The notes beneath the pieces are model-generated. The model was given only the letters and a program-made list of their open reading frames with translations, was not told the DNA's origin and did no database searches. From Halovivax ruber XH-70 (GTDB lineage: Archaea > Halobacteriota > Halobacteria > Halobacteriales > Natrialbaceae): a DNA stretch of 64,000 nt. The position numbers and the translations under genes were made by a program. Positions 17,074 to 25,826 of this stretch are shown here, piece by piece (the first letter of the stretch is position 1; each line of letters starts with the position of its first letter). Location of the stretch: assembly GCF_000328525.1 (NCBI RefSeq), contig NC_019964.1, positions 1,736,001-1,800,000 of the forward strand, given 5' to 3'.

Positions 17074-17925
17074 TCAGCGCCCTTCCCACTCCGGCTCTCG
17101 ATCCTCGAAGAAGGCGTCGATCCCCTCGTTCTTGTCGGCCGTCGCGAACAGTTGGACGAACAGTTCCGACTCGTAGTCGATGCCTCGATCGAGCGGCATC
17201 CGGGCGCTGGCCTGGAGTGCCGATTTGGCGTACTCGAGGGCGAGCGGACTGTTCGCGGCCATCGACCCGGCGAGATCGTAGACGACTTCGTCGAGCGTGT
17301 CGGGCGAACACACGTCTTCGACGAGGCCGATGTCACGCGCCTCGTCGGCGCCGATCACGTCGCCGGAGAGGATCAGTCGCTTCGCCTGACCGGGTCCGAC
17401 GAGTCGCGGGAGCCGCTGGGTTCCGCCACCGCCGGGGATCAACCCGAGCGTAATCTCGGGCTGGCCGAGTTTCGCCCGTTCGTCGGCGATTCGAACGTCA
17501 CAGGCGGTTGCCAATTCGAGCCCGCCACCGAGCGCGTGGCCGTTCACGCGGGCAATTACCGGCATATCGAGGTCGTCGACGACCTCGTAGACTCGCGGGC
17601 GCTTGCTCTTTTCGCGTTGTGCGACGAGGTCGCGCTCGCGCAACTCGCCGACGTCCGCGCCGGCGACGAACGCCTTCGCCTCGCTCGAGCCCGTGAGCAC
17701 GACGACGCGGACCCGGTTGTCCGATTCGAGTGTCGGCAGCGCCGTTTTCAGTTCCTCGCGAACGGTCCCGTTCAGGGCGTTTCGGGCGTCGGGTCGGTCG
17801 ATCGTCACGGTCGCGACGTGATCGGTTCGCTCACCGATCTCGACGTCGATCGTCTCGAACGATCGTTCCGAGAGATCGGACCCCACGGTGGACTGGTCGT
17901 CGCTTCCCGCTTCGTCGTCGCTCAT
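17074..17925 (-). CDS. Enoyl-CoA hydratase/isomerase (crotonase family)
   Basis: Crotonase-fold enzyme of 283 residues acting on enoyl-CoA thioesters in fatty or branched-acid degradation. The oxyanion-hole segments are visible: AFVAGADVGEL and RVNGHALGGGLELATACDVR, then GLIPGGGGTQRLPRLVGPG. An acidic stretch of about 25 residues precedes the core. Its start overlaps the stop of the upstream dehydrogenase gene by four bases (ATGA), so both are made together and probably catalyse consecutive beta-oxidation steps. The exact substrate is not shown by the sequence. Confidence 0.92.
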   Translation of the reverse strand: MSDDEAGSDDQSTVGSDLSERSFETIDVEIGERTDHVATVTIDRPDARNALNGTVREELKTALPTLESDNRVRVVVLTGSSEAKAFVAGADVGELRERDLVAQREKSKRPRVYEVVDDLDMPVIARVNGHALGGGLELATACDVRIADERAKLGQPEITLGLIPGGGGTQRLPRLVGPGQAKRLILSGDVIGADEARDIGLVEDVCSPDTLDEVVYDLAGSMAANSPLALEYAKSALQASARMPLDRGIDYESELFVQLFATADKNEGIDAFFEDREPEWEGR

Positions 17926-18821
17926 TGGCCAGCCCCCACGGAGCTCGTCGTATCGCCGCTCACGCCCACGACCTCGCCGTCCTCCCAGACGTAGAACCCT
18001 TCACCCGTCTTGCGACCGAGCTTTCCGGCGCGCACCTTCTGCTTGAGCAATTGCGGCGGCTTGAAGCGTTCGCCGAGTTCCTCGCGGAGGTGTTCGAGGA
18101 TGTCCAGGCGCACGTCGAGCCCGACGACGTCGGTGAGTTCGATCGGGCCCATCGGGTGGTTGTATCCGAGTGTCATCGCCTGGTCGACGTCACGCGGGGA
18201 CGCCACACCCGTTTCGAGCATGCGGATGGCCTCGACGCCGAGGGCGACGCCGAGTCGCGAGGACGCGAAGCCGGGCGAATCGCGAACCGTGATCGGTGTC
18301 TTCTCGATTCCCTCGACGAACTCGCGGGCCGTTCCGACCGTCTCGTCGGTCGCCTGCTCGGGGACGACGATCTCGACGAGCGCCATGAGATGAACCGGGT
18401 TGAAAAAGTGGAGCCCGATCGCCCGCTCGGGCCGCTCCAGGACGCTCGCGATTTCGGTCAGCGACAGAGCCGACGTGTTCGACGCGATGAGCGTCTCCGA
18501 ACCCGCCACGTCCTCGACGGACGCGAACGTCTCCTGTTTGAGCTCGACGTCTTCGGGCACGGCCTCGACGACGATATCGGCGTCTTCGACTGCCATTTCG
18601 AGGTCGGTCGTTCCGGACAGTCGATCGAGTGTCGCCGACTTTGCGTCGGGCGTCACCTTCTCGCGTTCGACGCCGGCTGCGAGCGTCGATTCGATCTCGT
18701 CTATGCCGTCGTCGACGTATTCGGACTCGATGTCTCTGACGACCACGTCGTGGCCGGCCTGGGCGGCGACCTGGGCGATCCCCTGTCCCATCGTTCCGGC
18801 ACCGAGTACGGCTACGTGCAT
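17922..18821 (-). CDS. 3-hydroxyacyl-CoA dehydrogenase
   Basis: NAD-dependent dehydrogenase of about 299 residues, oxidising 3-hydroxyacyl-CoA to 3-ketoacyl-CoA. The N-terminal Rossmann motif is GAGTMGQGIAQVAA; the catalytic region is GLHFFNPVHLMALVEIV; the C-terminal domain has DQAMTLGYNHPMGPIEL and GRKTGEGFYVW. The ATG at 18821 (MHVAVLGAGTMG) was chosen because the Rossmann strand begins right there. It is the first gene of a two-gene operon with the crotonase, the classic hydratase/dehydrogenase pair of beta-oxidation. Confidence 0.94.
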   Translation of the reverse strand: MHVAVLGAGTMGQGIAQVAAQAGHDVVVRDIESEYVDDGIDEIESTLAAGVEREKVTPDAKSATLDRLSGTTDLEMAVEDADIVVEAVPEDVELKQETFASVEDVAGSETLIASNTSALSLTEIASVLERPERAIGLHFFNPVHLMALVEIVVPEQATDETVGTAREFVEGIEKTPITVRDSPGFASSRLGVALGVEAIRMLETGVASPRDVDQAMTLGYNHPMGPIELTDVVGLDVRLDILEHLREELGERFKPPQLLKQKVRAGKLGRKTGEGFYVWEDGEVVGVSGDTTSSVGAGQ

Positions 18822-18919
18822 ACGAGTGACTGTCACGCCGGAGCGATTAAGCCGTTCGGAACGCGGACAGGCTCGCGAGGAAGCTGGTATCGACGCCACC
18901 GACGGCGATCCGGTACGGC

Positions 18920-19957
18920 TCAGACGTAGCCGCGCTCGACGAGCAGCTCGCCGTTGAGAACGCTCGCCCCGGCAGCACCGCGAATCGTGTTGTGTGCGAG
19001 GCAATTGTATTGGATGCCGCCGGTGGTCGTCGAGTCGAGTCCGCCGACGGAGATGGCCATGCCGTCGCCGCGACGACGGTCGAGGCGCGGCTGGGGTCGG
19101 TCAGGATCGGCCAGGACCTCGATGAACGGATCGGGGGCTGTGGGCAGGTCGATCCCAGGATACGTGGTCATCGCGTCGGCAACGATATCTGGTGAAATGG
19201 ATTCGGCCGTCTCGACCCAGACGTTCTCCAAGTGGCCATCGAGCGTCGGGATCCGATTGACCGACGCCGAGACGGTCACGTCGTGGTGACTGATCCGGTC
19301 GCCGTCGATCGATCCCAGCAACTTGCGCGACTCGGTCTCGAGTTTCTCGGCCTCACCGCCGATGTGTGGCACCGCGTTGTCGAGTATCTCCATCGAGGTG
19401 ACGCCGTCGTACCCGGCCCCCGAGACGGCCTGCAACGTCGCAACGTGGACACGTTCGAGGCCGTAGTCCGTCAGTGGCGCCAGCGTCGGGACGAACGTGA
19501 TCGTCGAGCAGTTGGGATTCTTGACGAGGGCACCGTCCCACCCGCGCTCCGCGCGCTGAACCTCGAGTAGTTCGAGGTGATCGGCGTTGAGTTCGGGGAT
19601 AACGAGCGGGACGTCCGTCGCCATGCGCTCGTTCGAAGCGTTCGACGAGACGACGTAGCCCGCCTCGCAAAAAGCCGGTTCGACCTGGGCGCCGACGTCG
19701 GACGGGAGTGCCGAGAACAGCAATGACACGTCTTCGGGGAGCGCCGACGGGTCGGTTTCGACGACGGTCTGGGCAGCGATCCCATCCGGAATGGGAGCGT
19801 CCAACCGCCACGTGGCCGCCTCGCGGTATGGGTGTCCGGCGCTCGATTCGCTCGCCGTCAGGACGGCGACCTCGAACTGGGGATGCGGTGCGAGTAACTC
19901 GACGAGGCGCTGCCCGACGGCACCGGTCGCGCCGAGAATTCCGACTCTAATACTCAT
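18920..19957 (-). CDS. asd: Aspartate-semialdehyde dehydrogenase
   Basis: Reduces aspartyl phosphate to aspartate semialdehyde, the branch point to threonine, methionine and lysine. It has 345 residues. The NADP site is VGILGATGAVGQRLVELL; the catalytic cysteine lies in VKNPNCSTITFVPTLAPL; the substrate-binding region is AVSGAGYDGV, with SHHDVTVSASVNRIPTLDGH later. The ATG at 19957 (MSIRVGILGATG) sets the usual short lead to the Rossmann fold. It is monocistronic, about 98 bases from the dehydrogenase operon. Confidence 0.95.
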   Translation of the reverse strand: MSIRVGILGATGAVGQRLVELLAPHPQFEVAVLTASESSAGHPYREAATWRLDAPIPDGIAAQTVVETDPSALPEDVSLLFSALPSDVGAQVEPAFCEAGYVVSSNASNERMATDVPLVIPELNADHLELLEVQRAERGWDGALVKNPNCSTITFVPTLAPLTDYGLERVHVATLQAVSGAGYDGVTSMEILDNAVPHIGGEAEKLETESRKLLGSIDGDRISHHDVTVSASVNRIPTLDGHLENVWVETAESISPDIVADAMTTYPGIDLPTAPDPFIEVLADPDRPQPRLDRRRGDGMAISVGGLDSTTTGGIQYNCLAHNTIRGAAGASVLNGELLVERGYV

Positions 19958-20146
19958 TGTGGTAGCGTCGCGGACGGGGACCAAAAGCCGTTGTGTTGTG
20001 TGCAAAGGAGACCGGTCGAGTCGAATAGCCATCTCCGACCGGATTCCAGCCGTGCAGATAGAAGAGATTAAGCGACCGGAGCGAAATCGTCCGACCAACG
20101 ACCGCACTGGCATCGGGATCATCCGGCCAGCGCGCACTCACCGACC

Positions 20147-20425
20147 ATGTACGAGAAAGTCACCGACCCGATCGTCGACACGCTGCTCGAGGGATCGCTC
20201 GTCAATCGAATCGTGCTGATCGCCGGCATTTGCCTGATTATCTACGGCGCCTTCGAGATTCTGGGCGTCTACGCGAATATCTGGAACCAGCTCATTCCGG
20301 GCCCCGGTGAAACCGATCGACTTCGACCCATCCTCACCGCGTTTATCTCGGTGATCGCGGGGCTGTTCGCCGTCGTCATGGGCGCGGTAATGGACCTCTC
20401 CTGGAGCCCGGAACAGACCCACTGA
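20147..20425 (+). CDS. Small two-helix membrane protein
   Basis: 92-residue protein with two membrane helices (IVLIAGICLIIYGAFEIL and LTAFISVIAGLFAVVMGAVM) joined by a polar loop (NQLIPGPGETDRLRP). It begins MYEKVTDPIVDTLLEGSLVN and ends hydrophilic. Codon use and spacing look genuine. No family function is recognised. It is divergent from asd, with a 190-base shared upstream region that contains an AT-poor GATTAAG element but no clear TATA box. Confidence 0.65.
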   Translation: MYEKVTDPIVDTLLEGSLVNRIVLIAGICLIIYGAFEILGVYANIWNQLIPGPGETDRLRPILTAFISVIAGLFAVVMGAVMDLSWSPEQTH

Positions 20426-20572
20426 GACGGCCCGTCACTTTTCGACAATCGATACGTCCGTCGGTACCCAACTACCTATCGGGTACGGACTGCTCCGAAG
20501 ATTACACTCTCCGTGCCGACACCAGCTGCTTGCGGGCCTCGATTCGATGTACGAAGACGTGAAAAAGCGACG

Positions 20573-20764
20573 TCAGGCCGACGCCGGGACGCTCTGCTTG
20601 CGCGTGACGTAGCCGGCAATTCGGTTCCGGACGCCCTTCGAGTCGATGTTCGTCAGCTTCTCGACGCTCTCTTTGTTCTGCTCGAAATCGTCCGTGAAGG
20701 CCTGCGGGTAGCGCTCCAGCAGGAGCGTCGCGGTCTTCTTCACGTAGGCGGGTTTGATGGCCAT
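20573..20764 (-). CDS. rps17e: Ribosomal protein eS17
   Basis: Archaeal/eukaryotic-type small-subunit ribosomal protein, 63 residues: MAIKPAYVKKTATLLLERYP then FEQNKESVEKLTNIDSKGVRNRI. This matches eS17 in length and core. It lies downstream of DUF447, with a 69-base gap, as the last gene of the cofD strand run. Its mRNA is probably followed by the T-rich stretch near 20556. Confidence 0.95.
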   Translation of the reverse strand: MAIKPAYVKKTATLLLERYPQAFTDDFEQNKESVEKLTNIDSKGVRNRIAGYVTRKQSVPASA

Positions 20765-20833
20765 GCGTGTGCCTCCGACCCCCGGCCCTTAATAAACACC
20801 GTTTTCCGATCGTCGAGAGGCCGACGATCTCAC

Positions 20834-21475
20834 TCACTCGAGTTCGAGGGCAGCATCGACGTGCGCCACCAGCCGGTCGAACGCCTCCCGTTCGCGGGGA
20901 CTGCCCGCCCGCTCGACGACGTCGTTCGCGTGGGCGATCGTCCGTCGACACGCAGCGTCGTCGTATCCCGGGACGTCGAGGCGAGAGGCGGCGACGCTGG
21001 CCTCGACGACGGCCCCGAGCCCGCGCGACAGCGTCGGGACGCCGCTGGAGACGACCACAGATTCGACGGGCGTGAGTTTCCAGCGGACCCACTCGGTCCC
21101 GTCCTCGGTACCGGACGCGGTCCGTTCGAATTCCACGCGCGCCCACGCGTGTGCCCGCTCCAGGATCGGATCGTCCACCTCGACGATCGAGAGCGCCGCG
21201 TCGACGAACGTGACCGGGTCGGTGACGAACTGGACGTACCCCTCGCCGGTCCGCTCGACGTTCCGCCGGGTTCGCGTCCGGCCCCACGTGGTGGCCGTCA
21301 CCGGATCGTCCGCGAAGAGACCCAGTGGAGCGACGTTCCACCGTCCGTTCGGCCCCAGCGTCGTCACGAGAGACTCGGTGACGCCAGCGAGTTCGACCGG
21401 CCAATCGCCGGGGACGTCATCGGTGGGCACCTTAGCAGACTCGCCCGGGGCGTCCGGCTCGTCAGTCCCCGTCAT
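20834..21475 (-). CDS. DUF447 family protein
   Basis: 213-residue protein of the DUF447 family, which has a split-barrel fold like flavin-binding FMN reductases. Visible landmarks are ESLVTTLGPNGRWNVAPLGL, TTWGRTRTRRNV, GEGYVQFVTDPVTFVDAALS and ARVEFER. The N-terminal 30 residues are an acidic extension. It overlaps the upstream CitG-like gene by four bases. In archaea this family is commonly found near coenzyme genes, and here it lies in the cofD run. A cofactor-related role is plausible but unproven. Confidence 0.85.
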   Translation of the reverse strand: MTGTDEPDAPGESAKVPTDDVPGDWPVELAGVTESLVTTLGPNGRWNVAPLGLFADDPVTATTWGRTRTRRNVERTGEGYVQFVTDPVTFVDAALSIVEVDDPILERAHAWARVEFERTASGTEDGTEWVRWKLTPVESVVVSSGVPTLSRGLGAVVEASVAASRLDVPGYDDAACRRTIAHANDVVERAGSPREREAFDRLVAHVDAALELE

Positions 21476-22323
21476 ACGGTGATCGATCCTCGCTCCAGGG
21501 CGATGAACAGCCCGGCCGCGGTGAGATCTGCCGTCGTTCCCGGATTGATCCCAGCCGCGACGAGGTCGTCGGCGAAGTCGGCGACCGCGGTTAGGTCACG
21601 TTCGAACGCGTTCCGATCGGCCAATGTCGCCGCTCGCTCGTGGACGTCCGCCGCGACGGACTCACCGTGGCGCGTTGCCACCAGCGTATCGGGTCGCTCG
21701 GCGAGCAACGACAGATAGACGCTCCCGGCTCGGTCGGCGATCGGACCGTCCCGATCGGCGAGTCGATCGGCCGCGGCGAACGACCGTTCGAACCCCGTCA
21801 CCCACTCGCGCGCGACGTCGTCGTCTGGAACGCCGAGTTCGAGTACCGACTGGAGATCGAGCCCGCGTTCGCGAACGGCGGGAATCGCGTCCGCGCCGCG
21901 TCGCACGTCGAGCGCGGGCGCGTCAGGTGGCGGGTCGTCGACCGCGACGTCGACGTGGTCGAACGCACGGTAGAACGACGCCGCGTCCGAGACGGACGTC
22001 TCGGCGACGACGGATTCACACTGCGATCGTGTCATCCCCTGGGCGGCCGCGCACACGAGTGGGACGAGCAAGAGCAAGGCACCGAACTGCGTGTTGCCGC
22101 CGCGCTGGGTTGCCATCCCTTCGACGGCCCGTTCGAAAGCGACCCCCACCGGTTCGCCGGCTTCGGCCAGTTCGAGGCCCGCTCTGGCACCGATCGCACC
22201 GGCGAGAAAGTGCTCGAACCGGAGGTCCGGAAGGTCACGATCACGGTCGACGTTCCCGGGTTTCGGTGTCCCGGCAACCTCGAGTAACAACGCGAGCTGG
22301 GCGCGATCCGCCGGCCCGTTCAT
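21472..22323 (-). CDS. Triphosphoribosyl-dephospho-CoA synthase-like protein (CitG/MdcB family)
   Basis: All-helical protein of 283 residues resembling CitG/MdcB. The N-terminal LLLEVAGTPKPGNVDRDRDL and the GMATQRGGNTQFGALLLLVPL segment are the family's nucleotide-binding landmarks. In bacteria CitG makes the prosthetic-group precursor of citrate lyase, but no citrate or malonate decarboxylase genes are present here, so the archaeal member probably does another ATP-dependent ribosyl or nucleotidyl transfer. It overlaps DUF447 by four bases and follows the dihydrouridine-synthase-like gene by 24. The gene context points to a cofactor pathway. Confidence 0.87.
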   Translation of the reverse strand: MNGPADRAQLALLLEVAGTPKPGNVDRDRDLPDLRFEHFLAGAIGARAGLELAEAGEPVGVAFERAVEGMATQRGGNTQFGALLLLVPLVCAAAQGMTRSQCESVVAETSVSDAASFYRAFDHVDVAVDDPPPDAPALDVRRGADAIPAVRERGLDLQSVLELGVPDDDVAREWVTGFERSFAAADRLADRDGPIADRAGSVYLSLLAERPDTLVATRHGESVAADVHERAATLADRNAFERDLTAVADFADDLVAAGINPGTTADLTAAGLFIALERGSITV

Positions 22324-22347
22324 ACCGGATGTGAGCGAGGAGCGTCC

Positions 22348-23205
22348 TTAGCTATTGTCCACTGACTCGATCGAGGGAGCAGATTCGTCGCCGTCCGGTC
22401 CAGACCTATTCGAGCTGAATCGAACCATCTCACCGCCCCCGGTCCTCTCATCGGGTTGCAACAATCGATCGACGGCGTCACGAACGCGTTCGCGAACGCG
22501 TGGATCGGTACTTGGTCGACCGATGCTCACTGCATCGGCCCCCATGGACGCGTACTCCGCAACGGTCGCCTCGTCCCGGACACCGTTGTTCGCGACGACG
22601 AACAGCTCGGTGGCATCGACGACGTCGGCCACGACCAATTCCGAATCCATCGCATCTACGTGTACGAACGAGCCACCCGCGGCCTCGATGGTGCGGGCGA
22701 CTGACGGCAAGTCGACGCCCGGAACTTCGGCCCGGACTTTCACCCCGACCGTGGCACCAGTGTCGGCCGCGGTCGCGACGTACTCGCCGAGCCGGTCGGA
22801 ATCCGCGAGGAGCGTCTCGCCACACCCGACGGCACGGAGTTCGTCCTGACGGCAGTGGGCGTTGAGTTCGAGCACGGCATCGTGGCGTCGGCACACGTGG
22901 GCAACGGCCCGGATCGGTCCGAGAGTGGTGGACCTGACGTTGATTCCCGGTCTAATCGGTACCGACGACAGGGCCCCGAGTTGGTCGTCGACGAACTGGA
23001 TCGGATCGGGTGGAAGGAACTCGGATCGGCCACGAGCGACGAGGTCGCGAGCGGCCGCTCGTGCCGCCTCGTCGAGGGCGATCCCACCCATGAACGCGAC
23101 GCCGGCTTCCTCGGCACCCTCACGGGCCCACGTGGCGTCGGACTCACCGCTCAGGCTCGCAAGGGCGAGTCGTGGCTCGAAGAGCGCATCAGAACTCGGT
23201 GCCAT
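22348..23205 (-). CDS. Dihydrouridine synthase-like TIM-barrel flavoprotein
   Basis: 285-residue protein related to tRNA-dihydrouridine synthases and dihydroorotate dehydrogenases. VLELNAHCRQDELRAVGCG resembles the NCGCP-type segment that carries the catalytic Cys of Dus enzymes. GVKVRAEVPG and FVVANNGVRDEATVAEYASMG, then ADAVSIGRPS, resemble the FMN-binding end of the barrel. A hydrophilic tail of about 30 residues ends the protein. The ATG at 23205 avoids overlap with cofD. True tRNA substrates are doubtful: relatives in archaea sit near F420 and C1-cofactor genes, as here, 13 bases after cofD. Confidence 0.75.
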   Translation of the reverse strand: MAPSSDALFEPRLALASLSGESDATWAREGAEEAGVAFMGGIALDEAARAAARDLVARGRSEFLPPDPIQFVDDQLGALSSVPIRPGINVRSTTLGPIRAVAHVCRRHDAVLELNAHCRQDELRAVGCGETLLADSDRLGEYVATAADTGATVGVKVRAEVPGVDLPSVARTIEAAGGSFVHVDAMDSELVVADVVDATELFVVANNGVRDEATVAEYASMGADAVSIGRPSTDPRVRERVRDAVDRLLQPDERTGGGEMVRFSSNRSGPDGDESAPSIESVDNS

Positions 23206-23218
23206 CAGTGGTCGATCG

Positions 23219-24211
23219 TCACTCGACACGGTCGATCGCCTGGGAGACCGCATCGACGACACGACGGGCGTCCGCGGGCGAATCGATCCGAATGTCTGTC
23301 TCGATCGTCGGCCGATCGAACGAACGTGACTCGGCGTCGTCGACGACGAACGCATCGGCGAAGGGATAGACCGACGGGAGGCCGGCCGTTCCCGGTGGGG
23401 CACCGACGGCATCCATCAGTTTCGCAGCTGGGCCGGAGAAGGCGTCGTCGCCGAGGAACGGAGAGACCGCGACGACGGTCGTCGAGGCGAGCGCGTCTCC
23501 AATCCCGGCAACCGAGAGCATCGGCCCGATACTCGTGACCGGGTTCGACGGACCAACGACAACGACGTCGTCGAGTGCGTCGATCACGCCCGGCGCCGGC
23601 GAGGCGTTCGCCGATCCCCTGAACTCGACGTTCTCGATCGCCGGCTCACCGTTCTCGGCCACCCAGAACTCCTGGAAGTGCATGAGTCCGTCCTCGGTGT
23701 GGACGAGCGTCGCGACCGGGTCGTCGCTCATCGGCAAGATGTCGATGGTGATGCCGAACGCGTCGGCGATCGCGGCGGTTGCCTCCGAGAGCGACTTGCC
23801 CTCGTCGAGCAAGCTCGTTCGCGTGATGTGGGCCGCCCTGTCGCGGTCGCCGATCGTCATGAACTCCCCCACGCCGGAGAAGCGCCGCCAGTTGGCGAGG
23901 TCGCGACCAGCCGTCTGTTCGTCGTCAGGGAGGTACGTCGGGGTCGACGACCGACCCATCGACGACGCGAGATCGGTGAGCGCGTCGTGCGTACGGTGCG
24001 TATCGCCGTCGATGCCCCACCACGTCTCACGATCCAGCACGCCGCCACCCTGAAAGAGAAGGGTATCGATGTCGGGAGAGACGAAGAGACCACCGAGCTC
24101 GACGTCGTCGCCCGTGTTGGCGACGACCGTCGTCTCCGCCGGCGTGAACGCCGCCGTCGCCCCGTCGAGGAGCTTCGGTGTCCCGGTCCCACCGGAGAGG
24201 AACGTAACCAT
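23219..24211 (-). CDS. cofD: 2-phospho-L-lactate transferase (coenzyme F420 biosynthesis)
   Basis: Joins an activated phospholactate-type three-carbon unit to the deazaflavin Fo, forming F420-0 or its dehydro form. It has 330 residues. The N-terminus [16 protein letters not shown] is the family signature for nucleotide binding, followed by [19 protein letters not shown] and [14 protein letters not shown]420 is a hydride carrier in halophilic archaea. It heads a minus-strand run of five genes ending with eS17. The GCS2-like gene 70 bases upstream is in the same direction and may be part of the same transcript. Confidence 0.95.
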   Translation of the reverse strand: MVTFLSGGTGTPKLLDGATAAFTPAETTVVANTGDDVELGGLFVSPDIDTLLFQGGGVLDRETWWGIDGDTHRTHDALTDLASSMGRSSTPTYLPDDEQTAGRDLANWRRFSGVGEFMTIGDRDRAAHITRTSLLDEGKSLSEATAAIADAFGITIDILPMSDDPVATLVHTEDGLMHFQEFWVAENGEPAIENVEFRGSANASPAPGVIDALDDVVVVGPSNPVTSIGPMLSVAGIGDALASTTVVAVSPFLGDDAFSGPAAKLMDAVGAPPGTAGLPSVYPFADAFVVDDAESRSFDRPTIETDIRIDSPADARRVVDAVSQAIDRVE

Positions 24212-24281
24212 GAACGGACGTTTCGAGAGGGATGGCTAAGGTGTTGCGGCCCCGATGCGGCCCTGCCGTCCTCGCGAAACG

Positions 24282-25826
24282 TTACAGCCACTCCGCGAAC
24301 GAGCCGTCCAGAATCGTCTCGCGCTGGGCGTCGACGTACGCCCGTTGCATCTCGGTGATCGCGTCGGCGAGATCGGCGCCGGCATCGGCGTGCTCGCGAA
24401 CGCGGTCGCGTTTCCATCCCGCCGGCGTCGTTCGTTGCTTGACTCGTTTCCGAAGGGGGTCGACGTACGCGGCGGCCTCGGCGCTCGAGAGTCCCCGGCT
24501 CGTCAGCCCGTCGGTCGCGTACGCGAGGATATCTGCGTATATTCGGTCGACGTCGGTCGTCTCCTGTCCGTCGTTGGTGATCCAGAACAGATCAGCGTCT
24601 AAGCCGTCTCGCATCGCGTCGTAGAAGTTCTCGCGGGCGTACTCCCACTCGAGGTCGGCGACCGGGTGTTCGAGCCGCGGGAGACTCTCCATCAATCCGG
24701 CGAACGTGGCCTGGAACGCGATCGAATCGCGGACCGTCGGCTGGGCCGGGATCGGACGGAACTCGATGCGGGCGTTGGCCGCCGATCGGGAGGCACCGTC
24801 GAAGACGGGCCGAACCCAGCGCCAGTACGTGCCGTGAGTCTGGCGGAGGTGGGCAAATCGATCGTCGTATCGGCCGAGCTTCTCGACGGGCATCGGGACG
24901 ACGGTGTCGTCGTTGGCGATTCGGTCGACGGCCTCGTCGGTCGAGACCAGATCTGCCGGGAACCGAACCTTTCCCGGGGCCTCCCGACTCGCGTTCAACA
25001 CCGTCTCGAAGACGCTGATCCGATGTTCCATCCAGCCGTCCGCGAGGGCGTCTTCGACGGTCGTGACGTCGTCGTAGCAATCCGGCGGGAAGAACGGCGA
25101 GTTGGCCCCGAGGGCGACCAGCGGACCGGCAATGCGCAGCGCGTAGTTGAAGTACGCCGGCAGGTCGGGTGCGTGCGGGACCTGGTAGTGGGGCTGGATC
25201 GAGGTGATCAAACTCTCCGGCATCACGGTATCAGCGTCGAGCGAGACGTGCGGTGCTTCGATCCGCATCCCCGCAGCCGACGCACGGTCCGTATTCGCCA
25301 TCGCGTGATACCGTGCCGAGTCGCTCATGTTGGCCGCGATCTGCAGCGTCCGTTCCTCGCCGTCGACCTCGACCGTCCGCTCGACACTCTCGGTGAGGTA
25401 CGCCCGGGCCGTCTCCCCCTCCGGCGGGATCGTCCACATCGAATCGCTCACCAGGCGCATATCCTCCGTGCTCGTCTCCGACAGCGCCGTCTCGAGTCTG
25501 GCCTTGACCTCAGACTCCTGTGCTTGCAAACCGTGGGCCGACAGCGGCTGCGGACTGGTCGTCATCTCCGCATTGTGCAACCCGAGTTCCTTCTCGAACC
25601 CGATGAGGTCGAGCAGTCGCCGCGGCACCCGAACGAGGGCGGCGTCGTCGGCGTCGACGGCGTAGAACTCGTACTCCAGGCCGACGATGGCCTGGGGGTT
25701 GTCGAAGACACCCTCCGCCAGTGCGGCCTTCAGTTCCGTCGCCTCGTCGTCGACCGCAGTCCGGTAAGACTCCGGATCGACCGCGAGTACGTCCGCCGTC
25801 CGCGAGAGTAGATCCGACTCGACCAT
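24282..25826 (-). CDS. Glutamate-cysteine ligase-like (GCS2 family) protein
   Basis: 514-residue protein with a GCS2-like core: the substrate/metal strand VGLEYEFYAVD, GLHNAEMTTSPQPL, GMRIEAPHVSLDAD, QPHYQVPHAPDLPAYFNYAL and ARIEFRPIPAQPTVRDS all fit the carboxylate-amine ligase fold. It is considerably longer than the usual GshA of about 360 residues, with extra helical sequence at both ends. Haloarchaea make gamma-glutamylcysteine, so this could be that ligase or a paralogue that couples another amine to a glutamate-like acid. The sequence alone does not decide. It sits directly upstream of cofD on the same strand. Confidence 0.75.
   Translation of the reverse strand: MVESDLLSRTADVLAVDPESYRTAVDDEATELKAALAEGVFDNPQAIVGLEYEFYAVDADDAALVRVPRRLLDLIGFEKELGLHNAEMTTSPQPLSAHGLQAQESEVKARLETALSETSTEDMRLVSDSMWTIPPEGETARAYLTESVERTVEVDGEERTLQIAANMSDSARYHAMANTDRASAAGMRIEAPHVSLDADTVMPESLITSIQPHYQVPHAPDLPAYFNYALRIAGPLVALGANSPFFPPDCYDDVTTVEDALADGWMEHRISVFETVLNASREAPGKVRFPADLVSTDEAVDRIANDDTVVPMPVEKLGRYDDRFAHLRQTHGTYWRWVRPVFDGASRSAANARIEFRPIPAQPTVRDSIAFQATFAGLMESLPRLEHPVADLEWEYARENFYDAMRDGLDADLFWITNDGQETTDVDRIYADILAYATDGLTSRGLSSAEAAAYVDPLRKRVKQRTTPAGWKRDRVREHADAGADLADAITEMQRAYVDAQRETILDGSFAEWL

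Noticed and set aside
16997-17994. 310-codon frame antisense to the crotonase gene
   Set aside because: Shadow of a well-conserved enzyme on the other strand; no recognisable domain.
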